Assembly: GCA_017540945.1 (NCBI GenBank)
Contig: JAFYAB010000091.1
Location: 1-18,136, forward strand
Direction of reading: 5' to 3'
DNA from: Oscillospiraceae bacterium
GTDB taxonomy: Bacteria; Bacillota_A; Clostridia; Oscillospirales; Oscillospiraceae
Length of the DNA: 18,136 bases
The notes beneath the pieces were generated by a model, which saw only the letters and a list, made by a program, of their open reading frames with translations, did not search any database and was not told the DNA's origin. Shown in pieces: positions 1 through 5,583 of the stretch; position 1 is the stretch's first letter, and every line of letters begins with the position of its first letter. A program made the position numbers and the translations under genes.

Positions 1-243
1 ATCCGCCGCAGGCTCCGGCGCCCGTCCCGGATCACAGATTGGAGCAAGAACGAGCTCCCTTCGGGATATCGACCGCATCGATCATAGCACATGACCATCC
101 AAGAAGCAAGCCCAAAGGGAGAAAAACGGGCTTTGTCGGGGCGTTTTCCGTGATGGCCGCCGTCCGCAGCGGCCGCTCCGGGCGTCTGAAGCCTGCAAAT
201 CCGAATGGAATCCCGCCCGTCCCTATGAATGGAATCCCGTCCG
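1..243. other. Left flank without a recognisable gene
   Basis: I see no convincing gene here. One forward reading frame stays open from 39 to 254, but its product is low-complexity, shows no family motif and ends inside the repeat units, so I do not call it. The first 80-110 bases could hold the tail of a gene entering from the left: forward frames close at about 85 and 110, and nothing chooses between them. A weak hairpin (AAGCCC at 108-113 with GGGCTT at 128-133) has no T tract on the forward strand. The right part holds a GC-rich imperfect palindrome and the start of a degenerate repeat cluster. Confidence 0.5.
161..184. repeat. 24-bp imperfect GC-rich palindrome
   Basis: The two halves pair around GGCC at 171-174, with one C/C mismatch (167 with 178) and one T/G wobble (163 with 182). 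It has no T tract, so it is not an obvious terminator. It could be a protein-binding site or a remnant of a mobile-element end. The function is unknown, and GC-rich sequence makes such palindromes fairly likely by chance. Confidence 0.35.
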
Positions 244-270
244 GTCCGAATTGAATCCCGCCCTGCCCTT
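203..270 (+). repeat. Degenerate tandem repeat, GAATKGAATCCC core, three units
   Basis: The 12-base core GAATKGAATCCC occurs at 203-214, 227-238 and 248-259, each followed by a C-rich tail (CGCCCGTCCC, CGTCC, CGCCCTGCCC). The spacing is 24 then 21 bases. A fourth copy of the last unit lies beyond the insertion sequence at 1348-1359, and a near-copy in inverse orientation lies at 1382-1396. The repeats are not separated by equal unique spacers, so this is not a CRISPR array. Confidence 0.7.
244..270 (+). repeat. Left copy of the 27-bp direct repeat flanking the IS
   Basis: Bases 244-270 are identical to 1344-1370, directly outside the two ends of the insertion sequence. At 27 bp this is longer than the target duplications known for IS481-family elements (roughly 4-15 bp). 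A pre-existing tandem repeat unit is therefore as likely as a duplication made on insertion. Confidence 0.9.
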
Positions 271-297
271 TGTAGGTTTGTCAATCATAGTTTACAG
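271..297 (+). repeat. IS terminal inverted repeat, left (IRL)
   Basis: Bases 271-297 match the reverse complement of 1317-1343 at 22 of 27 positions, beginning TGTAGGT and ending ACAG. IRL overlaps the last codons and the stop codon (285-287) of the minus-strand transposase. Confidence 0.85.
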
Positions 298-1280
298 CTA
301 GGGAAAGAATAAAGAACGTCCTTTGGGGAACGCCATTTGAGGGGACGCATGGGGAAATCATTGTATTTCCACTGCCATACGGCAAGCTGCTTCTGGAAGT
401 CTTCAAAGGAATAGAATTTGTGAGACGCATAGAAGTACTCGTTGTCTTTGCGGTGGCTGCGCTCAACTTTACCGTTGTGCCTGGGTGTGTAAGGTTTAAT
501 CAGTTTGTGCCGGATGCCGAGTTTTGCAAGCGTCGTCTCGAAGAGTGTGGGCTTGGTACTGTTTTTGGAATTCAGCCTGTTCGTGAACTCAGGACCGTTA
601 TCTGTTTGGACGCATTCAATCGCATAGGGGAACTTTTCTACGCAATGCTTGATAAATTCGGCAGAGGAATAGGTGCTATGCTCCTTGAATGCTTCCAAAT
701 AGCGGAATCGGCTATATTCATCAATGAAGGTGTACTGGAAGTAACCGCCAGTCTCCTTGGCGTCCTCGACTGCAGCTCCCACAAGGCAGGAGCTTGGCAC
801 ATACTTGACGTCGATCTGGACCCGCTGGCCTGGATACTGCATCTTTTCGTACTCTTTGGGAACGTACTTGGGATTTGGCAGCTTGATTCTCTCTTGTTCA
901 CTCCGCCGCAGAACCCGATAGAGGCCTGAAATGGAGCGAGTATAGCCACGACGCATGAGCTTGACCCAGAGGACCACCAGCCCTGCGTTCGGGTTCCTGC
1001 GGCGAAAGTTCTGGATCATCGTCAGCTCTTCTTCCGTGTGCTGCCTGGCGTGGCTGTGAGGACGCCGTGACAGATCCTTTAGGGAGGATAGGTGCCCGTT
1101 GTAACGATTCCTCCACTTGTAAATTGTTGGACGGGATACATTGTAGCGAATCGAAGCTTTTGTTACGCCATATCGAAAAGAATATTTAACTACTGCTTGA
1201 CAGCGCTTAAGGGTTTGTGTTAAAGTAGTCATGGCGAATAGGTCACCTGCCCTTCGGTTTTGTCTGAGCAACTTAACCAT
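285..1280 (-). CDS. IS481-family DDE transposase
   Basis: This 331-residue transposase would cut and join the ends of the surrounding insertion sequence. An N-terminal helix-turn-helix region (about 21-60, with VSRPTIYKWRNRY) for end recognition is followed by an integrase-core domain. The catalytic triad is visible as Asp157 (QIDVKY), Asp227 (QTDNGPEF) and Glu273 (HNGKVERSHR). The stop lies inside the left inverted repeat. I chose the ATG at 1278-1280 because AGGGAG lies about 10 bases upstream. An alternative start at residue 17 (ATG at 1230-1232) would give 315 residues and lies just after a 15-bp hairpin that encloses the first start. No frameshift or premature stop is seen. The family assignment rests on motifs and is firm; activity is not shown. 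Confidence 0.93.
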   Translation of the reverse strand: MVKLLRQNRRAGDLFAMTTLTQTLKRCQAVVKYSFRYGVTKASIRYNVSRPTIYKWRNRYNGHLSSLKDLSRRPHSHARQHTEEELTMIQNFRRRNPNAGLVVLWVKLMRRGYTRSISGLYRVLRRSEQERIKLPNPKYVPKEYEKMQYPGQRVQIDVKYVPSSCLVGAAVEDAKETGGYFQYTFIDEYSRFRYLEAFKEHSTYSSAEFIKHCVEKFPYAIECVQTDNGPEFTNRLNSKNSTKPTLFETTLAKLGIRHKLIKPYTPRHNGKVERSHRKDNEYFYASHKFYSFEDFQKQLAVWQWKYNDFPMRPLKWRSPKDVLYSFPSCKL

Positions 1281-1302
1281 ACTACAGGTGCTCCCTATTC
1301 GC
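1234..1302 (-). promoter_or_regulatory. Hairpin enclosing the transposase start codon
   Basis: On the minus-strand transcript, bases 1302-1285 and 1249-1234 form an inverted repeat: GCGAATAGG plus CACCTG pairs with CAGGTG plus CCTATTCGC. That is 15 paired bases with a 3-versus-1 internal bulge. The ribosome site AGGGAG lies in the 5' arm and the ATG at 1280 lies in the loop. Such a fold would hide the start and restrain transposase synthesis, or favour the second ATG at 1232 just beyond the stem. The structure is seen; the regulatory role is inferred. Confidence 0.55.
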
Positions 1303-1316
1303 TATCTTTTTTTCAT

Positions 1317-1343
1317 CTGTTAACTATCATTGTAACACCTACA
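1317..1343 (-). repeat. IS terminal inverted repeat, right (IRR)
   Basis: This is the right end of the element, read inward on the minus strand as TGTAGGTGTTACAATGATAG and onward. It matches IRL with 5 mismatches in 27 positions. Confidence 0.85.
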
Positions 1344-1370
1344 GTCCGAATTGAATCCCGCCCTGCCCTT
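1344..1370 (+). repeat. Right copy of the 27-bp direct repeat flanking the IS
   Basis: Identical to 244-270 and abutting the right end of the IS. It ends five bases before the -35 box of the operon promoter. It contains the GAATTGAATCCC core shared with the degenerate tandem units at 203-259. Confidence 0.9.
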
Positions 1371-1374
1371 ATTC

Positions 1375-1403
1375 TTGACAGGGGACGGATTCCATTGTAT
1401 AAT
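1375..1403 (+). promoter_or_regulatory. Perfect consensus promoter for the Dlt-like operon
   Basis: TTGACA (1375-1380) and TATAAT (1398-1403) are separated by exactly 17 bases, the ideal housekeeping sigma-factor spacing. Transcription would start near 1410 and give a leader of about 40 bases before the GTG at 1452. The spacer contains an inverse copy (1382-1396) of the upstream repeat core, so a protein reading that repeat could also bind over the promoter. That last point is inference. Confidence 0.85.
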
Positions 1404-1451
1404 AACATAATGTAAATTGGAAGATTATGGGCCGAAGGGAAGGGGAACGCT

Positions 1452-2945
1452 GTGAACAACGTACTGGAATACCTGCTGGCCACCGCCGGGCGGCTGCCGG
1501 ACGCCCCCGCTTACAGCGACGAGAAGCAGAGCTTCAGCTTTGCCGGGACCCTGGACCGGGTCCGCCGTCTGGGCTGCCTGCTGCGCCGGGAGACCGGGGC
1601 GGAGAAGCGCCCTGTGGCCGTGCTGGTCCGGCGGGACGCAGCCTCGATCCTGGCCTGCTTCGGCGCGCTCTGGTCCGGCTGCTTCTATGTGCCTCTGGAC
1701 CCCGCCATGCCCGCCGAGCGGCTGGACGGCATCCTGGAGAGCCTGGAGCCCGCCGCCATTCTGATCGGCGAGGCGGACAGGAAACGGGAAGAGGAGCTGG
1801 CCGCCTTCGGTCCCGTGTTTTATCACGACGCGGAGCTGCCCGAGGCCGACGGCGCCGAGCCCTGGCGGACGGTCCTGGATCTGGACCCCTGCTATATGAT
1901 CTACACCTCCGGCTCCACCGGCGTCCCCAAGGGCATCCTGATCGCCAACAGGAGTGTGATCGACTTTACCGAGTGGTATGCCGCCCTCACCGGGGCTGAC
2001 GAGACGGACGTGCTCGGCAATCAGGCCCCCTTTTTTTTCGACCTCTCCGTCAAGGACCTGTACTTGAGCCTCAAGACCGGAGCCCGTACCTATGTGCTGC
2101 CCAAAAAGTGCTTTTCCTTCCCCAAGCTGCTGATCCAGGCCCTGGACGAGCAGCGGATCACCACCCTCTCCTGGTCCACCGCCGCCTTTCACATGACCGC
2201 CAATTCCGGCGTCTTCGGGAAGTATCGGCCCCGATTCCTCAAACGGGCCCTGCTGGGCGGCGAAGCCCTTCGGGCAAAGCAGCTCAGGATCTGGCGGGAG
2301 GCCCTGCCGGACGTGCGTTATGTCAACCTCTACGGCCCCACGGAGACCACCGTGGACTGCACATATTTTCCCATTGAGCGGGACTACGGGGAGGGGGAGC
2401 CCATCCCCATCGGCCGGGCCTGCGAGAATATGGAGCTTCTGATCCTCAACGAGGAGGACAAGCTCTGCGCCACCGGGGAGCCGGGGGAGCTCTGCGTCCG
2501 GGGCAGCGGCCTGGCCATCGGCTATTTCCGCGACCCGGAGAAGACCGCGAAGGCCTTCGTCCAGAATCCGCTGAACCCCCGCTGGCCGGAGCGGATCTAC
2601 CGCACCGGCGACCTGGGCTGGAGGGACGGGGACGGGCTGATCTGGTTCGCGGGCCGCAAGGACAGCCAGGTCAAGCACAACGGCTACCGGATCGAGCTGG
2701 GGGAGATCGAGACCGCCCTCAGCGGCCTGCCCGGCATGCGGGAGGCCGTCTGCTTCTTCGACAGCGAGGCGGACCGGATCATCGCCGTCTACGCCGGCAG
2801 CGACGACGTGCCGGAGGTTGCGAAGGCCCTGCACAGCCGCCTGCCCAAGTATATGATCCCCGAGATCTTCCGCAGGCTTGAGGCCCTGCCCCATCTGCCC
2901 AACGGCAAGCTGGACCGGGTGCGCATCCGGCGGGAGAATCCGTAG
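1452..2945 (+). CDS. DltA-like amino-acid adenylating ligase (AMP-forming)
   Basis: A 497-residue stand-alone adenylation domain predicted to activate an amino acid with ATP and load it on the carrier protein encoded at 3815. Core motifs are present: YTSGSTGVPKG (151-161), FFFDLSVKD (194-202) with Asp197 placed to bind the substrate amino group, NLYGPTE (292-298), YRTGDL (383-388), GRKDSQVKHNGYR (401-413) and NGKLDR (484-489) with the catalytic Lys486. Length and layout match D-alanine--carrier ligases. However, where DltA has a Cys-Gly-Glu motif near the D-alanine methyl group, this protein has Gly269-Gly-Glu as in NRPS adenylation domains, so the substrate may not be D-alanine. The GTG start is supported by AGGGG at 1441-1445. 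It is the first gene after a consensus promoter and lies 32 bases from the next gene. Confidence 0.88.
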   Translation: MNNVLEYLLATAGRLPDAPAYSDEKQSFSFAGTLDRVRRLGCLLRRETGAEKRPVAVLVRRDAASILACFGALWSGCFYVPLDPAMPAERLDGILESLEPAAILIGEADRKREEELAAFGPVFYHDAELPEADGAEPWRTVLDLDPCYMIYTSGSTGVPKGILIANRSVIDFTEWYAALTGADETDVLGNQAPFFFDLSVKDLYLSLKTGARTYVLPKKCFSFPKLLIQALDEQRITTLSWSTAAFHMTANSGVFGKYRPRFLKRALLGGEALRAKQLRIWREALPDVRYVNLYGPTETTVDCTYFPIERDYGEGEPIPIGRACENMELLILNEEDKLCATGEPGELCVRGSGLAIGYFRDPEKTAKAFVQNPLNPRWPERIYRTGDLGWRDGDGLIWFAGRKDSQVKHNGYRIELGEIETALSGLPGMREAVCFFDSEADRIIAVYAGSDDVPEVAKALHSRLPKYMIPEIFRRLEALPHLPNGKLDRVRIRRENP

Positions 2946-2977
2946 CGCGGGCGATCCCCCGCGAAAGGGGCTGCAAA

Positions 2978-3745
2978 ATGAAACAAATTACAAGTTATGG
3001 ACCGCTGGCGGAGGCGCTCACAGCGGTTCTGAAAAACAGGATCGCCGCCAACTGCGCGCCGGACAGGGACAGCCTGGAAAAAGAAATCGCCGCGGGCCTG
3101 CTCTGGGGGGAGCGACTGCCGGAGGGGATCGTTCTGCTCCGGCGGGGCGGCGGGCCCCAGCGGCTGCGCTTTCTGCTGACGGAGCCGGAGGCCCTCTGCC
3201 GCCTGTCCTTTGACCGGACCACGGTGCTGGAGCTGCCCTATCGCAGGGGAGACGAGAAGCTCCCCGCTCTGGCGGAGGCGCTGAAGACGCACGGCTGGGC
3301 CGAGGCCCTGCGCCGGGTCCGTCTGACGCGGAAGCCCGCGCCCATGGGTCCTTCTGAGCCCAGGGAATGCTCCGTTTCTCCCGTCACTGTGATGACGATG
3401 CTCCGCGCCTGCTTCTCCCCCCTGACCGGCTGTCTGCCGGAGGAGGCGGAGCTGGCGGAGGATCTGGCGGCCGGCCGCGTTCTCGCCCGGGACGGCGGGC
3501 TGATCCGCTGGCGGGAGAAGGGGAGGGTCTCCGAGATCCGCCATCTGGCCGTGGACCCGGCGAAGCGGGGACAGGGCCTCGCCAAAGCCCTTGTCAGCGA
3601 GTACCTGGCCCAAAACGGCGAAAGGCTCTGCCGCGTCTGGACCGCCGCCGACAACCACGGGGCGAAGCGGGTCTATGAGCGCTTCGGTTACGCGGAGGAC
3701 GGATGGGAGTCCATCGTGCTGGTGTATTCGAGACCGATGCTTTGA
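2978..3745 (+). CDS. GNAT-family N-acetyltransferase in the Dlt-like operon
   Basis: 255 residues. The C-terminal half (about 130-250) is a GNAT acyl-CoA transferase fold. IRHLAVDPAKRGQGLAKAL (187-205) holds the RGQGLA pyrophosphate-binding loop, followed by ADNHGAKRVYERFGY (224-238), typical of motif B. The N-terminal half is not recognised; it may be a decayed GNAT copy or a substrate-binding part. The ATG is supported by AAGGGG a few bases upstream. It sits between the ligase and carrier genes, where canonical dlt operons have no acetyltransferase. It could acetylate the amino acid, the carrier-bound aminoacyl group or a sugar precursor. The family is clear; the substrate is unknown. Confidence 0.8.
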   Translation: MKQITSYGPLAEALTAVLKNRIAANCAPDRDSLEKEIAAGLLWGERLPEGIVLLRRGGGPQRLRFLLTEPEALCRLSFDRTTVLELPYRRGDEKLPALAEALKTHGWAEALRRVRLTRKPAPMGPSEPRECSVSPVTVMTMLRACFSPLTGCLPEEAELAEDLAAGRVLARDGGLIRWREKGRVSEIRHLAVDPAKRGQGLAKALVSEYLAQNGERLCRVWTAADNHGAKRVYERFGYAEDGWESIVLVYSRPML

Positions 3746-3784
3746 GAAGCTTCGGAGCCATAACAGAGAAAGCGACATTTTGAA

Positions 3785-3799
3785 CCGTTCAAGGAACGG
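3785..3799 (+). other. Small hairpin just upstream of the carrier-protein gene
   Basis: CCGTTC and GAACGG form a perfect 6-bp stem with a 3-base AAG loop. It ends five bases before the GGAGG ribosome site of the carrier gene, in a 69-base gap. It lacks a T tract, so it is not a terminator. It might act as an mRNA-processing or stability element that sets the carrier level apart from its neighbours. The role is speculative. Confidence 0.35.
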
Positions 3800-3814
3800 A
3801 AAACGGAGGAAGCT

Positions 3815-4042
3815 ATGAGAGAAGAGATCCTGGAGATCCTGCGGGACTGCTGCCCCGACGTGGATTTTGAGAACGAGACTGCCCTGATCGACGACGGCTT
3901 GCTGGAATCCCTGGATATCGTGATGATCGTCACGGATCTGAGCCACCGCTTCGACGTGGACATCAACGTGGACGATCTGCTGCCTGAGAACTTCAACTCC
4001 CTGGACGACATCCTGGAGCTGGTCCGAAGCAAGCAGAGATGA
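3815..4042 (+). CDS. DltC-like acyl/aminoacyl carrier protein
   Basis: This 75-residue acidic helical protein has the length and pattern of acyl carrier proteins. Ser32 in DDGLLESLDIV is the predicted site for the 4'-phosphopantetheine arm; the usual Asp before it is Glu here. It would carry the amino acid activated by the ligase at 1452 and deliver it on the cytoplasmic face to the MBOAT encoded next. The ATG is supported by GGAGG at 3805-3809. Its stop overlaps the start of the MBOAT gene (ATGA), which suggests translational coupling. A carrier for another short acyl group cannot be excluded, but the ligase and MBOAT neighbours favour a Dlt-type role. Confidence 0.9.
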   Translation: MREEILEILRDCCPDVDFENETALIDDGLLESLDIVMIVTDLSHRFDVDINVDDLLPENFNSLDDILELVRSKQR

Positions 4043-5574
4043 GCTTTTTTTCCTGGGAGTTCGCGGCCTTTGCGGCGGGCGCTCTGCTGCTGTACTATCT
4101 TCTGCCCGGGAAGCTGCAGTGGCCGGTGCTGCTGTGCCTCAGCCTGGGCTTCTACTGCTGCGGAGGCTGGAAGGCGCTGATCTGGCTGCTCTTCACCGCC
4201 GGGACCACCTGGGCCGCGGGCCTGCTGCTGGAAGGGCTCAACGCCCGGGCCGGGTCGGGCGGGAACGCCGGGATCAAGGGCAAAAAGCGTCTGGTGCTGA
4301 CCCTCTGCCTGGTGCTGGACTTTGGCCTGCTCTATCTGATGAAATACTGGAACTTCACCGCCGAGGCCCTGGCCAAGGCGGGCGTCAGCCTGCCCATGAG
4401 CTCCCTGATCATGCCCCTGGGCCTCAGCTTCTACATGTTCCAGAGCGTGGGCTACGCCGTGGACTGCTATCGGGGCAAGTATCCGGCCCAGCGGAATCCC
4501 CTGAAATACCTGCTTTTCGTCTCCTTCTTTCCCCAGATGGTCCAGGGCCCCATCAGCCGCTATCACGAGCTGGAGCCCCAGCTGCTGGCGGAGCGCCGCT
4601 TTGACCCGGACGCCCTCAAATACGGCATCCAGCTGGTGCTCTGGGGCCTGCTGAAAAAGCTGCTGATCGCGGACCGGGCCGCCCTGGTGGTGAACACGGT
4701 CTTCGGCAAGCCCGAGGCTTACGGCGGGGCCCTCTGCGCCTTCGCAGTGCTCTTCTACTGCATCCAGCTCTACTGCGACTTTTCCGGCGGCATCGACGTC
4801 ACCCGGGGCGTGGCCCAGATGTTTGGCATCCGCCTGGCGGAGAACTTCCGGCGTCCCATCTTTGCCCTCAGCCTGGCCGACTACTGGCGGCGCTGGCATA
4901 TCACCCTGGGGACCTGGATGCGGGACTATGTGTTCTACCCGCTGGCCTTCTCCAAGCCCCTGGGGGCGCTGAGCCGCCGGACCCGCAAGCGCTTTGGCGG
5001 CAAGCTGGGCAAGGTCATCCCCACGGCCTGCGCCACCTTCGTGGTCTATCTGATTATCGGCCTCTGGCATGGGGCCAATTTCCGCTACATCTTCTTCGGC
5101 TTCTACAACGGCGCCATCATGACTTCCTCGGTGCTGATGGCCGCCCGCTTCTCCCAGTGGCGGAAGCAGCTGGGGCTCAATGATCGGCAGCCGGGCTTCC
5201 GGGCCTTCCGGCTGCTGCGGACCATGCTGCTGGTCTTCGCGGGGCGCTACATCACCCGGGCCCCCCGGCTTATGACGGCCTTTGCCATGCTGTGGAAAAC
5301 GCTCCGCCACCCCTGCCTCTATCAGCTCCGGGACGGCAGCCTGGGGGCTATGGGCCTGACGATCCTGGACTACGGCGTGGTGGCGCTGGGCGTGACGGTA
5401 CTGCTGCTTTTGGAGCGCCGCCAGGAAAAGGGCGTGGAGATCAGAAAAGCCCTGGAGCAGAGGAGTCCCTTTGTCCAGTGGCTGATGATGCTCCTGCCCC
5501 TGCTGGCCCTGCTGCTGCATCTTGTGTTCCGCGGCAGCGCCGTGGACGTGAGCCTGATCTACCAACATTTTTAA
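4039..5574 (+). CDS. AlgI/DltB-type MBOAT membrane O-acyltransferase
   Basis: This 511-residue polytopic membrane protein is predicted to take the acyl group from the carrier protein and move it across the membrane. Signature segments are CDFSGGIDVTRG (246-257), ENFRRP (268-273), DYWRRWHITLGTWMRDY (281-297) and IGLWHGANF (340-348), with the two conserved histidines at His287 and His344. It is longer than typical DltB (about 400) and closer to AlgI-type proteins. The extreme C-terminus reads SLIYQHF. It resembles the C-terminal tyrosine motif of the small protein DltX, whose Tyr accepts D-alanine on its way to DltD; here the candidate is Tyr508. No separate dltX-like gene is seen. The start overlaps the carrier stop by 4 bp, and AGGAGG of the next gene overlaps its own stop. 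Confidence 0.92.
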   Translation: MSFFSWEFAAFAAGALLLYYLLPGKLQWPVLLCLSLGFYCCGGWKALIWLLFTAGTTWAAGLLLEGLNARAGSGGNAGIKGKKRLVLTLCLVLDFGLLYLMKYWNFTAEALAKAGVSLPMSSLIMPLGLSFYMFQSVGYAVDCYRGKYPAQRNPLKYLLFVSFFPQMVQGPISRYHELEPQLLAERRFDPDALKYGIQLVLWGLLKKLLIADRAALVVNTVFGKPEAYGGALCAFAVLFYCIQLYCDFSGGIDVTRGVAQMFGIRLAENFRRPIFALSLADYWRRWHITLGTWMRDYVFYPLAFSKPLGALSRRTRKRFGGKLGKVIPTACATFVVYLIIGLWHGANFRYIFFGFYNGAIMTSSVLMAARFSQWRKQLGLNDRQPGFRAFRLLRTMLLVFAGRYITRAPRLMTAFAMLWKTLRHPCLYQLRDGSLGAMGLTILDYGVVALGVTVLLLLERRQEKGVEIRKALEQRSPFVQWLMMLLPLLALLLHLVFRGSAVDVSLIYQHF

Positions 5575-5583
5575 GGAGGAAAC

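Larger units (their letters stand above)
271..1343 (-). mobile_element. Complete IS481-family insertion sequence, 1073 bp
   Basis: The element starts TGTAGGT at 271 and ends with its inverted copy ACCTACA at 1337-1343. It encodes one full-length DDE transposase on the minus strand, filling nearly the whole element. The length, single ORF, TGT ends and transposase motifs fit the IS481 family. Its base composition is less GC-rich than the flanking genes, which fits recent acquisition. It sits directly upstream of a consensus promoter at 1375, which it leaves intact. Nothing in the element looks broken, so it may still be mobile. Confidence 0.9.

Noticed and set aside
39..254. A 71-codon forward open frame in the left flank
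   Set aside because: It has no family motif, its end lies in the repeat units, and it is not followed by a partner gene. Chance is the simpler explanation.
203..270. CRISPR-like repeats
   Set aside because: Only three degenerate short units with 21-24 base spacing, no unique spacers of constant size and no cas genes.
244..1370. The 27-bp flanking repeats as a simple target-site duplication
   Set aside because: The length exceeds what is known for IS481-family insertions and related units already exist next to the element, so I keep the origin open and do not call it a target duplication.
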